Shown: positions 11,732 through 23,717, counted from the stretch's first letter. The stretch: 64,000 nucleotides of DNA from Caenorhabditis remanei (GCF_010183535.1 NC_071330.1:3453717-3517716), one strand, 5' to 3'. Notes: a model not told the origin generated them from the sequence alone. A program made the numbers and translations.

Positions 11732-14546
11732 ATGGGAAACACAAAATCCACTGAGTCGATTCCGAAGAAATCGACGCGCAGAAAGTCGGCCACCACACCG
11801 AGTACCAGGTAAGAATTCTAAGTTTTTGGGTTTGCCAACTAACGGAACGTTGTGTCCTTAAGTTTTGGGTTAAACCTGTTTATCACAATTTTGCTTACTG
11901 TAGGTACAGTACCGGTCAAAAGGTTGTAAGCTTTGGCCGTTTTCAATTGAAATTGTCCAAAATTGAAAGTGTTTCATGGTAATAATGATTGTCCCACCAA
12001 GAAAGTTTTCAATAGATCATACAGATCAAAAGTAGAGCTTCACTTTTGTAATTGACAACTTTTTTATACGGACACTCCCTAGAGAGTTATGGTCTTTTTA
12101 AGACGACAGCTCAAAAATCGCACTATTTTACGCTGAAATTGGTCGATTTGAAGGAGAAATTACTTTGTTGATAAGTAACTTGCTAGTGCTCGTACAAAAG
12201 GTTGTCAACTACAAAAATGGAGTTCTACTCTTGGTCTGTACGATCCATTAAACTGAGAAACAAAGACATATTTCTTTCAGCTAACCTAATTTTAATACAA
12301 AGACAAAAATTTGAAACAAGATTCAGAATCCATCCCCGAAACCTTTAGTAAACTAACTTCGAATGTTCACTAGACATAATTTTTCGGACCTTTACACACA
12401 CTCTCTACCTAATGATATCATCTTTGACTTCCCCATAACTCCGCCGTTCCTCTTCCTCACCATCGCTTCGAATTTCATGTTGTATGACCTCTCTCTCACT
12501 CGGAATTGAATTTTATTACAAAGTGCCACTGGTCCATCTCCACCCCAGGGTGCCCCATGTTATTTTTATATATCTGTGACGTAGGCAGATTACAATTGTG
12601 TGGAAGAAGAAGCCGGTGTCTGTTGGGGAGAGTGAGTGGGCTCATCAATGATGAAGGGCGAAAAAATGAGAGAAAGAGATGTGAACTTTGAAAGGTTATG
12701 GGGGATTGGGATTCCTTACTAAAATTACTACTCTGTCCCCCCTTCTAACATCTCCGTTCTAACACTTCCCTCATCTTCAGATCTTCCAGCAGCAGCAGCC
12801 GTCCGTCCGTGTCATCCCAAGGAAATCGTAAACCACTACTCTCAATCAGTCAGCGACAGATTATCAAAGGATGTGTGGATAATTCGAAAGATGATCTTGG
12901 AGAGAGAATCTTCCGAAGAGTTCTCGAGAAACGAGACGACTTCAAGCAGTTTATTGATAATTTGAGCAAGGCGCAGAGATATGAAAACTCGAATTATTTG
13001 AAGCAATTCTTGTTGGGAATCGTTGAAAGTTTGACAGATATTGATGAGATCAACAGGTAAGTCTTAAAGAGACAGAGAGTCTTTTCCAACCTCAATATTT
13101 CCAGAATCTCCGAGGAGTACGGTTGCAATCACGTCCAATTCCGTTTGTACGGTTTCAAGCCAGACTTCTTCGCTGCCACAGCCGACGCCGTCGCCACAGA
13201 ATGCACATTCTTGGATCAGGCCGCCCATTTGACAAGTGAAACTGCGACGGCATGGTATCTGCTGACAACTCATGTATTCTCGGCGGTCAGAGATGGGTGA
13301 GTTGGCGGCGGGGTGATTAAGGATTCAGAAGAAGATAAGATCAAAAGTTGTTGGGGGAGATGATATGAATTAAAGATGTAGGAGAGTTGATCACTTACAT
13401 TTTTAATTGTGCTGTGACTAAGAAATTGAGAGAAAAGTCAGACATCTCAGAGGAGACCTGCCATAACTTTGTTTCGGGGAGAGAGTTTTGTCATGAGTTA
13501 TACTCTTAAGGGTTGATAGGATCTTACACATAAACTGGTCAGATTGAGAGTTCAAAACTTTTAGGAGTGTATACATTCAGTCTAGAAAAATTTGAGTTGT
13601 CCGTTATGTGGATCACCACGTGACCTACACTTTGAGTGGAAAAGCTCCTTATCGGCTCGTACGAAGATAAGGAGCCTCTAAAGAACGGTGTTACGAAAAA
13701 TTCTGAAAAGTTCAAAGATTCTGTTCTGAATGCTGAAACTGAGCGAGTTTGAATTATGGCCTATTTGCAATTTCTAGAACTGATACTCACAAAACTCGAA
13801 AATCTGTTACTTGACCTCTTCTAGAGTACTTCAATTCAAAATATCATACGTCAAAAACTCATTTTCTGTAAAAAGTTATGACATGACTCGTAGAGGTCTT
13901 GTGTTACTCCAAAGAACTGTCTTACAAAGTTTTCTGAAAAAAATCAAACTTCTTTCCTAAAGTCTTACTAGAAAAGATCTCCGAGTGACCGTGGAGTTAT
14001 AGGATGTAACCTATATCATCAGAAAGCTGAGAAAACGCTGATTCCAAATATATTCAGTTTTTGCCCTCGAGGCCTAGTTTGCAGGAAAAACGAGGTCACA
14101 TTTCGGCCTGGTCTAGTCAAAAAATAGTTGTCCATCTTGTAGTAGACCAAAAGTAAAACCACTGCTCTGAAAAAGTTATGACGATGACAGTTGGAAGTTC
14201 ATGATGACTTCGTCGCCCTCAAAATCTCTCGAATCGAAAAAAAACCACTCCTTTCTTCCAGCTACTACGCCGAACTCCGTCGTCAACGAAAGTGCAGCAA
14301 CGCGTTCCGCGCGCGCGTCTCCGTCGACGTCGTCTCCACCGGCACCGACGACGGAACCAGTCTTTCCAGCGCCACCAGAAGGTCCTTACCTATCCTCCCC
14401 TGTAATTCACTAATCCAAACCTAGTTTATAGATCTAACTCGCCACAAGAGGAAATTGCCGAAAAGTTCGAACAGAAGTCGAACCAGACGGATGATAATGA
14501 TAACGAGCCATCCGGCAATTTTCTTTCGCCGCCGCAGATTTATTAA
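11732..14546 (+). CDS. Globin-family protein, N-myristoylation motif, 5 exons
   Basis: Exons 11732-11808, 12781-13056, 13105-13296, 14262-14381 and 14432-14546 join in frame to 259 aa. All four introns are phase 2 with GT/AG ends. The product begins MGNTKS, a good N-myristoylation signal, followed by a basic Ser-rich linker (to about residue 40). The globin domain spans about residues 45-190, starting SISQRQIIKGC. The proximal (F8) histidine is in CNHVQF, followed by the nematode-typical YGFKPDFF. I see no obvious distal E7 histidine in the RYENSNYLKQF region. The C-terminal 60 residues are polar and probably disordered. Nematodes have dozens of such globins, and myristoylated ones are thought to act at membranes in redox sensing rather than oxygen carriage. 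The family call is firm, the exact paralogue is not. Confidence 0.88.
12014..12248. mobile_element. Fold-back element in globin intron 1
   Basis: The ends carry AGATCAAAAGTAGAGCTTCA and the inverted counterpart (GGAGTTCTACTCTTGGTCTG). GTTGTCAACTACAAAAATG lies inside the right arm and GTAATTGACAAC inside the left. Same family as 15508-15740. Confidence 0.6.
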
Positions 14547-15134
14547 ACGTCTTTTTCTATTCTTTTTTCTCTTTTTATTTCTCCCTCCGTTTGTACAATT
14601 TCCCACCTTTCATTTCCGTTTATAGAGATTTCGGTCTCTTATAAACGAGAACCCCGCCCTTCACTTCCAGATATTGTCTTGCTTCTTCCCCCATCTAGTT
14701 TCTTCCCCCAGTATTTATTTGGTCCCCATTTCATTTCTTGTGTTCCATGTGTTTGTTTCTCCAGAAAAACCCCCTTTTGTCCCAAGTATCGGTACGAAAT
14801 TATATGTTATTTTTCTTCCCACCAATTCCTTTTATTCCGAAAAACAATTCTTTGAATAATTTTGATTTATTCCGTACAATTATTTGTGTCGTTTTCCCGT
14901 TTTTCTGTCTGGTGAGAACAGAAATTGTTTTTTTTTTTCAAATGAAGAGAAGTTCCGGGTTCTTCGGGATACACAGACACACAGATTGGCAGAATTCGGA
15001 AAAATTGCAATTTTTAACGTGACCCTTTCTAAAATTTCAATATTCGATTAAAGAAACATCGAATATTCCCGCGACACCCTGTATCCATTTTTTTGTTTCT
15101 TTTTGCCAACACACATAGTTCCACGTCATCCCGA
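14547..15134. other. Globin-LIM intergenic region
   Basis: Holds the globin 3' UTR and the LIM gene upstream region. Open frames here are F/S/P-rich and overlapping. I see no canonical AATAAA for the globin. A possible weak splice acceptor (ACACATAG) ends at 15118. Confidence 0.4.
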
Positions 15135-18100
15135 ATGTCAACGTGTCCAGTTCCACTCACCAACTCATCAGTTATTCCCGTCTCATCGAATCCCCCGATT
15201 CCAACTGAAAAAATGGACAGAAGCATCGATCGTCGTCAATGTGGACAGTGTCATCAATCTATTGGAAGTGAGGCGCTCGTTGCCATGAACCGTCTCTGGC
15301 ATCCGGATCATTTCACTTGCTCTTCTTGCAAACGTCCGATCAAGCAGACTTTCCAGGTGAGAAATTGGGTATGAAGGGTTGGTGTGGAAGGAGGTTTTTG
15401 GTGGAACAGGTGGTTAAAACGGACACCGTGTTTTGTATAATTTTTGACCAACTTTGAGAGGGCACCATAGGAAAACTAACTGTCTCACAAAATAACTTTT
15501 TATGGGGTCAAACAGACCAAGAGTAGAACTCCATTTTTGTAGTTGACAATTTTTTTTGTACGGACACTCCCTAGCAAATTATATGTCGACAAAGTAATTT
15601 CTCCCTCGAATCGACCAATTTCAGTGCAAAATAGAGTGATTTTTGAGCTATCGTCTTAAAATTACCATAACTCTCTAGGGAGCGTCCGTACAAAAAGTTG
15701 TCAACTACAAAAATGAAGTTCTAGGATTGGACTACATAGTCAAATAAAAATTTAAGCCTATAAAATAGTTTTTATTCCTGTTCCAACCAGCCAAAATTTC
15801 ATTTTTTGACTGAAAATAGCAAACGTTGATAATTCAGTGAGCCATACCGTACCACTTCCAGATTGAAAGTATATTAGTGAATTGGAAATTAAAATTTGCT
15901 AGTGGTAGTTCTGTTCAAAATCTGAATTTTGTGGAAAAAATGTAACTTGTATGTGAAAATAGTACAGTAGCGGCTACAGAAATTGCATATTCTGTTTTCA
16001 GAGAACAAATATTTTACTTTGGCTACTTGGCTCAACGATAAAAACTTTTCTTTGAGCATAAAATTACTTAGACTATGAAGTCCAATCCTCGAACTCTATT
16101 TTTGTAGTTGACAACTTTTTTGCACGATGGCATCCAAGTCGGGTATCTCATATTGGAAAAAATCTATAATGTTACATTAGCCGTAGGTTATCGTACCAAT
16201 TCACAAATTTCCACAATCTGACATGGAATGTACTCCGACTGCTCCCCCACAACTTGCGAGTTTATTGGCTCATTTGATAGATTCTGCGAAAAAAATGACC
16301 AATCCACTCAGGGAATTTTGGGCAATTCGCCCACCATTTAGGGCGATTTGCCCAACAATTGGGCAGGCTTGCCGCCACGATGGCGGCAAGGCCGCCCAAA
16401 TCGAGGGCGAATCGCCCATTTTATGTTATTTCTAGCGTGCGCTTCGCTTGCTCCCCTCATCGCAATCTATTCAAAAAACAGAAGAACATTTATGGATTTA
16501 ATCAGCATTTATTAATTCGTTCCAAAATACAAAATCAAATATAAAACTATGTATGTGAAAAGAGTTGGTGAGCAAGAAAGGGTTAGACGGGAACAAATTC
16601 TATCGGAGTAGTGAAGAGAACGGCGGGCAGTAGTGTGTTTCGACGTTTCATTTAAACGAGAAGTCTTCGGCGAGGGACCTGAAATTATATTTATAATAGT
16701 AGAATTCGTTAGTAGCAGCAGTGCTCCGTCTTCGAAGAGATTTTGCTTTTCATCATAGCACTAGTATTATGAGACGGTTTAGCGAAGGAGAAGTCGAATC
16801 ATGAGCTGTCGTGTCCACTATAAGATAACTTACTTGAATGAGTCGAATCCGCACTGTCTAGCATCAGAAAGTCGAAGTTCCGACAGTCGAATCAGTAGCT
16901 GCCGTTAGAAGCTCCGAATAGAGAATAGTTCATTTCCATCGAACAGCGTTCTGAAGTCCCAAATTATTTTATTCTGGATTAATCAGTTTTTTCACTTACG
17001 AATATCTCCTTTACTCTCGGATGGCATCTTTTCCAGTAGTTTAAAGCATGCACTTGATAGAATAGTGTATTTAAAACGAATAAAGTAGAAAAATAAGAAA
17101 TAACGTGGCAGCAAATCTGATGATTTTCAGAGTGCAATAGAGCGCATGTTTATAAAGTGGGCGAATTGCCCTACAAATGGGCATCTTGCCCTACTCCATC
17201 CTCACGCACACTCCCACTTCTTCTACCACACCCTCGCCCAACTCTTGCCCAACCCTTGCCCAGTGGGCAACCTGCCCAAAGTGAGGGCAATTCGCCGAAA
17301 ATAGTGGCAAAACGCCGGCAAGGCGCCAAACCCTCGCCTAAAATTCCCTGAGCAGGAGCTTTTCCGGTGACTGGACCTAATTTTCAAGATATTGAGATTT
17401 TTAGAAAAAACGATTTTTGGAAAAAAAAATTTCAAATTTTTTTTCATTAATTTTTTTGTCCACAACGCAGCATGGAGATCAAATAGGAAATACATGTAGT
17501 AGATACATAATGTCTTCAGCTACAAAAAACTAAAATTTAAACTTAAAAAATTATTTCGAAAATGTTTGAATTTTTCTAAAACCTAAAGGCCTCCAAAAAA
17601 AACTTTTTTTTTTAACCATGAAGGTGTGAGTTTTCAACTTTAAAAAAAAGAACAACTCATTTTGTGTATTTTTTTCAAAAAAAATTAGGGGGTACATGAA
17701 AAAATAAATACATTTTGTTGAAAATTTCGGTTTTTCAATATTTTGATGGGTATAGAAAATATGTCAGTTGATCTGTTTTAGCTTTGAAAATTATGTTCAA
17801 TTCAAAAAAAAACTAACAACCACGGACTTGTAAAACTTGTATCAAAAAGTTTGAATGTTTTTTGATCAGTTTCCAATTCGAGGCAGAGACTCATAAATTA
17901 CATTTATTTCAGGTAGTGAAAATTTCAAACGTTTGCCACGTGCTTCAAACTTCAAATAAACGGTTGTTGTTTTACAAATATACTTAAAATAGATGAATTA
18001 ACAAATTCGGTCACTTTAAACAACAATTTAAATTTTAATATTTTTCGAAAATGTCGTAAGGGGGTACCACATGAAATTTTCATAAAAACGTAAAATTCAA

Positions 18101-19331
18101 AATTTTTGTTTAAAGTGACCAAATTTGTTAATTAAGCTATTTTAAGTATGTTTGTAAAACAACAACCGTTTATTTGAAGTTTGAAGCACGTGGCAAACGT
18201 TTGAAGTTTTCACTACTTGAAAAAAATGTAATTTATGAGTCTCTTCCTCGAATTGGAAACTGATCAAAAAACAATCAAACTTTTTGATACAAGTTTTACA
18301 AGTCCGTGGTTGTTAGTTTTTTTTTAATTGAACATAATTTTCAAAGCTAAAACAGATCAACTGACATATTTTCTATACCCATCAAAATATTGAAAAACCG
18401 AAATTTTCAACAAAATGTATTTATTTTTTCATGTACCCCCTAATTTTTTTTGAAAAAAATACACAAAATGAGTTGTTCTTTTTTTTTAAAGTTGAAAACT
18501 CACACCTTCATGGTTTAAAAAAAAAGTTTTTTTTGGAGGCCTTTAGGTTTTAGAAAAATTCAAACATTTTCGAAATAATTTTTTAAGTTTAAATTTTAGT
18601 TTTTTGTAGCTGAAGACATTATGTATCTACTACATGTATTTCCTATTTGATCTCCATGCTGCGTTGTGGACAAAAAAATTAATGAAAAAAAATTTTAATT
18701 TTTTTTTTCCAAAAATCGTTTTTTCTAAAAATCTCAATATCTTGAAAATTAGGTCCAGTCACCGGAAAAGCTCCTGGATTGGTCATTTTTTTCGCAGAAT
18801 CTATCAAATGAGCCAATAAACTCGCAAGTTGTGGGGGAGCAGTCGGAGTACATTCCATGTGAGCGCCTTCTCCAAATCTTCCAAAAATCCTATTTGAATC
18901 AAAAAGTTTTCTGGAGACCCAATATCCCAGTTTTTCAATATTAAACCTAGTGATATTGAGAGATCTCACTTGATCTGTTTCTGATTAATATGTTAAAAGA
19001 CTGCATCCAAAAATCTAGTAATCTGAACATTTTTCAAACAAAAACTTCCTATTTTCTCAATTTCCAGGCCGCCGACAACCACGCCTACTGTGTCCAATGC
19101 TTCGCCCAAAAGTACAATCCAAAGTGTGCTGGATGCATGGAAACTCTCGTCGATACTTGCCTTCTGGCTCTGGATCGTCACTGGCACCCCCGCTGTTTCA
19201 CTTGCTCGTCGTGCAACCGTCCACTGCCGAATGGAGAGTTCTATCTGGTGGATGATAAGCCTTATGATTTGGATTGTCATTGGGCGAAACGTCTCGAGAA
19301 GAGAGAGCACATGGAGAAAGGAGAGCGTTAG
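15135..19331 (+). CDS. Two-LIM-domain protein, 2 exons
   Basis: Exons 15135-15356 and 19068-19331 join in phase 0 to 161 aa. A 34-residue Ser/Pro/Thr-rich N-tail precedes two LIM zinc-binding domains. LIM1 (about residues 37-93) starts CGQC, has WHPDHFTCSSC and closes with CVQC after the splice. LIM2 (about 100-150) starts CAGC, has WHPRCFTCSSC and closes with KPYDLDCHW. LIM domains bind proteins, often at adhesion sites or in the nucleus. The spacing resembles PINCH, paxillin and limpet LIMs, but I cannot assign a paralogue. Two zinc ligands are non-standard: His at position 4 of LIM1 and Asp at position 7 of LIM2. The frame runs upstream to 15093 but without an ATG, so the start at 15135 is chosen. 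The intron is 3.7 kb and full of transposons. Confidence 0.85.
15508..15740. mobile_element. Fold-back element, GTTGTCAACTAC family
   Basis: AGAGTAGAACTCCATTTTTG at the left pairs with the CAAAAATGAAGTTCTAGGAT end at the right. ACACTCCCTAG and CTCTAGGGAGCG form the inner arms. Confidence 0.65.
16076..16128. repeat. Half fold-back, GTTGTCAACTAC family
   Basis: Only one arm is present: TCGAACTCTATTTTTGTAG followed by TTGACAACTTTTTTGCACG. It is probably a truncated or solo-arm copy. Confidence 0.4.
16221..18860. mobile_element. Large palindromic transposon in the LIM intron
   Basis: The left end ACATGGAATGTACTCCGACT matches the inverted right end exactly. Without the nested element, the arms are about 760 bp each (16221-16306 plus 17353 to about 18030, and about 18107-18860) and nearly identical, around a loop of roughly 75 bp. 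If the ends are taken as CATGG...CCATG, TGA flanks both sides, which could be a 3-bp target duplication. No transposase frame exists; the arm frames merely mirror each other. The high identity of the arms suggests recent origin or ongoing correction. Confidence 0.8.
16307..17352. mobile_element. Nested CTCAGGGAATTTT element with GGGCAATTCGCCC repeats
   Basis: Terminal inverted repeats CTCAGGGAATTTT(G/A)GGC bound 1,046 bp. The uninterrupted right arm of the host palindrome shows the empty site, so the insertion duplicated only CA (16305-16306 and 17353-17354). Both subterminal regions are packed with short GGGC...GCCC palindromes such as GGGCGATTTGCCC and GGGCGAATTGCCC, typical of transposase-binding subterminal repeats. 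The centre (about 16430-17150) has no convincing frame, so it is non-autonomous. Confidence 0.8.
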
Positions 19332-19500
19332 AGTGGAAGGATTCCAAGAAATGCTCCAAGAAATGTCAAAAACGTCGTCTGCAAATCTGCTGGTTTGGTC
19401 TTTTTTTTTGAAAGTTTTGTGATTTGAGACATTGTTCTCAACACGGCTTTTGTAAATGTAAATGTGTAATAAAATAGTTTTTAGTGACCTTCGTGTACTC
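19332..19500 (+). terminator. LIM gene 3' UTR and poly(A) signal
   Basis: AATAAA at 19468-19473 lies about 137 bases after the stop codon. Confidence 0.7.
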
Positions 19501-21972
19501 TTGAGAGGTTATTTAAAAAAGTGCACAATTTGTTAAAGTGCAAGAACTTCTGAAAATCGAATTCTAATAATATATCAAGAAAGAGGAACAAAAATTCCCA
19601 GACAACGGAATTGGCAGGTGATAAGAGTACTGCTATTCTCTGTCTCAAGATTATATGAATGTTACTTGAAGGTTGTCTCCTCAAGCATGTCTATGTTCCG
19701 GTTTGCTTCACTGGGCACAATCAGAACTGAACTTGTGCTAGCGACCACTGATTTTGCTATTTTCATTAGAAAATGAGCAATTTCAGCTACTTATAACGGT
19801 GGTGAATGCACTTTGATGAGATCCAATATTTTTTAATTGTATTTTCCACTCCTCAAGCTTCACTTTTGTAGTTGACAATTTTTTTTTGTACGAGCCCTCC
19901 CAAAAAACTTACAGATCATCAAACGCATTTCCCCCCGGATCCTACCTATTTCACTATTTCACATTTCATCGAAAAGGTGAGATTTTGGAGGCTGTAACTT
20001 TTCAGTAAGGCTCGTACAAAAAAGATGTCAACAACAAAAATGAAGATCTATGTTTGATCTACATTCTCTATAAAATTCGACATAATGAGACAAAGAGTGA
20101 GAGAGAGACGCCTTCTGTCTATTTTGCACTGAAAACAAAAAACCTGCTACCCTATACATGTGCTCAAAGAATTTTTCAAACCAGAAGTCGTCGAAACGGA
20201 TACATCTGAAAACTAGACCAATGAATCCATCAGAATTGTGAAAAATGAATTTTTCTGTCGATTGAGCCCGAAAGCGTGAATTTTGGTCAGAAATTGACTT
20301 TTTTGATAGAGAATCGTCGATTTTCAGAAAAATGAGTATGCATTTTTTGGCAGAGAACATTTTTTCAACAAAAATTGCACATTTTGTACTTGAGGATGCT
20401 CTGAAACTGTTTCAGTTTTTAGAAAAATAAAAATTGTCTGAAAATCCGTTTTTTCTGTATCAAAATAGTAAATTTCTGAGCAAACTTCCCTTTTTTTTTG
20501 GCTCAGTCGATAGAGAAATTCATTTTCTACAATTTTGATGGATTAAACGTTTTTCATCCATTGGGCCGTCTAAAAACCTGAATGACTGGGTTTTAAGTGC
20601 AAAAAATAAAATAATTGAGTTAGAACGCGAAAAAAAAATCGCCCGCAGGTTTCTTGCAGCACTTTTTCGTAGTGTGGAAGACCGTGTTGTTATGAATTTG
20701 AAGAGTGAGAATTTTTGACGGCTCATCTCACTTATTCGGTTTTCAAATGCCTCGTTTCAAGCTATTCTTGGATTTGGTTCACTGGCATATTCCTGTTCTA
20801 CCGTACTCTTCTCCGAATATCCCTCCTCCTACTCTTAATTAACTCCCACACAACGTCCTTTGTTCTATTCATATTGAAATTGTGCTCGCCCATCTGCTCT
20901 TTCCATTTTCAGATAACACCTGCATCGCACCTGTCGAAGAGTTTTATATCATCATTAACTGACTCAGAACTGTTCACTCACATTACCATTTCAGCATTTC
21001 AGTTGTTAAAAACGTAATTTGCTATGAAAATTCAGGATTTTCTCCGTTTTTTACGTAAAGTTCGATGAATTCGACATAAAAAACTAATGAAATCTAACAA
21101 ATTCAAAAGATAGTTGGGTCCCGGGGTCGGGCAAATCCGTCGACGAAAAATAGAGGTGCACCCTCTATTTGAATTGCCCCTCTAATAGAGTTGCACTCCA
21201 ACGGACCCTTTGAACAATAGAGTTGCATGCACCTCAAATACAGTTTTCACGGTATCTGGATTACCGTAGCTGGGAAGCTCTTTGTTCCCCATTTTCCCCT
21301 TTTCAAATAAAAATGTTGTGTTGATGATACCTTTGTTCCTGTGAGCATCTGGAGAATTGGCTTGCCAATGACCTCTTCTTTGGCGCCTCTTTTCTTTGTT
21401 CTTTTTTCGTTCCCCTGACTCGTCGCCAGATGTCTTCTTCACTCCCCCCCTTTCCAGCACACACACGTCGCATTCGAAACGTAATTCGAGAAGTGTATAT
21501 GAGCGAGGGGGGGGGGGCTCCGCGACTCTTGTTGTGTTGCATCCATCCGGCACGGTGCCACCCGTGTGTTCATCGAAAACAAGTGAGAACATACACGGGG
21601 GTTCTTGACTAGCCATAAACATTCCCTCACTCTCTACCAGTTCTTTCTTTGAATCTCTAGCAGTTTTTTTTTGCGCCTTCCTTCCTCCCCACGCGTCTAT
21701 TTGATCTCATTTTTTCGAAAAATGCGCGACGCCCGACTGGAGGGCAACGCAGCAGCGCCCCAGAGAAGTCATAGACAAACACGGGTTGGCACCAGGCGCC
21801 CAGGCGCGCGCACAGGCCCATGGCAACAAGTAAACAAACCGCTCTGAATCTCTATTCGTTTCTCTATTCCAGGTCATATATACGTGAGAGCAGTCCATTC
21901 GGCAGTGTGGAACAGAGCAGTGAAGAGAGACAGAAAAGAGCCAGTGTTGCACCCGCAGAGGGTTGAAATATT
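19501..21972. other. Start of the long LIM-msi-1 interval
   Basis: No supported gene. It contains a fold-back at 19850-20066 and an eleven-G run (21507-21517) in a CG-rich, promoter-like stretch (21420-21960). Confidence 0.4.
19850..20066. mobile_element. Fold-back element, GTTGTCAACTAC family
   Basis: AGCTTCACTTTTGTAGTTGA at the left is complementary in outline to TCAACAACAAAAATGAAGAT at the right. The inner arms are diverged. Confidence 0.5.
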
Positions 21973-22131
21973 ATGGGAGAGCATCTTCTTCTTTTTTTGC
22001 TCTGCGGAGTGGCTTGCGCAGTTGGAGAGAAAATGGAAAATGTAGATGATGGGAGGAAGAGAAAGAGACAGGGAGAGAGATTCGATGAATGGACACTCAT
22101 TCTGTTTTTTTCTCATTTTTTTGGATATTAA
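21973..22131 (+). CDS. Possible small secreted peptide ORF (52 aa), speculative
   Basis: An ATG-initiated frame of 52 aa lies in a sharply purine-rich stretch inside pyrimidine-rich DNA. The N-terminus MGEHLLLFLLCGVACAVG reads as a signal peptide with a plausible cleavage after ACA. A hydrophilic stretch with a basic RKRKR run follows, where a proprotein convertase could cut, then WTLILFF and a stop. It could equally be a non-coding 5' exon or promoter sequence of msi-1, or chance. No splice evidence or family match supports it. Confidence 0.2.
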   Translation: MGEHLLLFLLCGVACAVGEKMENVDDGRKRKRQGERFDEWTLILFFSHFFGY

Positions 22132-22270
22132 AGTTTTTTTTGCATTGAGAACTAAGACCCCATTTCAATTCTTTGTATCTGAATTTTTTAAAAGTACCCC
22201 AGAAAATGCGCTCTAATGACAATTTTTCAAAATGATAAAACCCATAGAAATACCATGGAGGTCGCTACAC

Positions 22271-22411
22271 TTAGTTCGATACAGTTCTTACAACTGCGCT
22301 CCACCGAAATGCTCTTGAAAAACGTCTCTTTTTCTCTGAGTCTCTCAATTTCGCACACAATATTCTTCGGTTTCGGTAGAGCGCGATTGTAAGACATGTG
22401 TCGTGCTAGTA
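22271..22411. mobile_element. Fold-back element, GCGCTCTACCG family
   Basis: Inverted relative to the 4-kb copies. Contains TGCGCTCCACCGAAAT, a CTCTGAGTCTCTCAATTTC core and GGTAGAGCGCGATTGT. It ends near GTGTCGTGCTAGTAA. Confidence 0.65.
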
Positions 22412-23432
22412 ACTTGGCCATAGACGCTTTTGACTCAGAAGATTCCAAGTTTTGGCGGATTATATATATAGCTTAGCTAATTTTTGCAGAAACAAAATCT
22501 CCAGGGTCTAAAGTGCCTATGACCTGTTTTTTGAAATCCGCGTCCTCTTGTTAGGCCACGCCCATCGGAACCGATTTATTTTCTGTGTCATTTTTCAGAA
22601 TGGTCCTTTCCTTTTGGTTGTTCAGAAAAATCTTCAATTTTTAAATTCTTCACAGAATCTTGACCCTCCATCATTCCCATTTTTGCCTCATCCCATTTGC
22701 CACGTCATTCACTTATGCATCACCGAATACACAAACTCTTCCCCCCGTCTTCTTGTTGTTCTCTCTTCCTTTTTCTTTTCTTATTCTTCCCAGGAATTTC
22801 GAGGAACTCCTCTTTTCCCTTTTTTCTTTGGCGTCTTTTTGTGTCATCTGCAGGTTTTTTTTGTATTATTGGTTGTCGCTTTTTTTGTGGCTAATCTGAA
22901 TGAATCAGAGGTAAATAATATGTACACTGGGGGTAGGGACAGAAGGTGTTGCATAAACTTTATTAAACTTGAAAGGTCTGATAGTCTACTGTAGCTCATT
23001 GTCAGATGATCACAAGGCTCAAGTTAGAAAACAGAGAATTTTAAGTAAAATGTAAAATCGTTAAAATAAGTCTAGAGTGGAAGATCTTTGAAGCAGGCAT
23101 GTAGAGCATAAGTAGAAGGTTGTCTATAATCCGGATAAGTGTTCTAACGCTAGCAGGGAGGAAGGTCTGCACTTTCTGAGAAAACATGGGCAGCCCATTT
23201 AAAATAATGTTACAGTAAGAAAGTTCTGGGCGACCAGAGGAAGTTTGTCATATTCCAAAGTTCGGAAACTAAAGTCGCCAATCGCTAGCTCAAAGTTCGG
23301 CCCGGGGACACGGTGCGGGTATCGTTGCGACTACCGTACTTTTAAACTTTTTATGGGAAAAGTACGGTAAAGAGCCTTAAAGAAACCCACACCTAGTACC
23401 CGGGCAGATCTTTGAGCGAGCGGTCGGCCAAC

Positions 23433-23717
23433 CATACTTGCAAAATATCGGCAAAATATCGGCCCGGCCCGGAGTCAAAAAATGAGCACAATTTTTTCAC
23501 AAAATTTTTCGAAATGTTTTGAAATTTTCATCAAAAATAGTCAAAAATCCTATGTACACTTGAGTTTTATCGATATGTAAAAACATAGTCGAAAATTCGA
23601 CTTTTTGCGAAAAAATCGAAAAAATTTTCAAAAAAATTCAAATTTTCAAATTTTGGTACTGTGACCCGGGCCGGTGAAAATTCTCAAATCGGCCCGGCCC
23701 GGCCCGTTGCAAGTATG
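23433..23717. mobile_element. CATACTTGCAA / GGCCCGG element
   Basis: A 285-bp element with clean ends CATACTTGCAA...TTGCAAGTATG and GGCCCGGCCCGG blocks just inside each end, around an AT-rich core. It is the best-preserved member here and matches 1885-2149 in opposite orientation. Confidence 0.7.

Noticed and set aside
15093..15134. Longer N-terminus for the LIM protein
   Set aside because: The frame is open but has no ATG (it begins with TTG). The first ATG is at 15135.
17223..18969. Frames MYFLFDLHAALWTKK on both strands in the LIM intron
   Set aside because: The same peptide is read from both arms of the palindrome. It is non-coding repeat DNA.
21182..21622. 146-aa minus-strand frame in the G-run region
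   Set aside because: Overlapping open frames on both strands around a poly-G tract. No splice-linked continuation or recognisable domain.
22548..22994. 148-aa frame
   Set aside because: Three overlapping frames are open over the same pyrimidine-rich stretch, as expected by composition.
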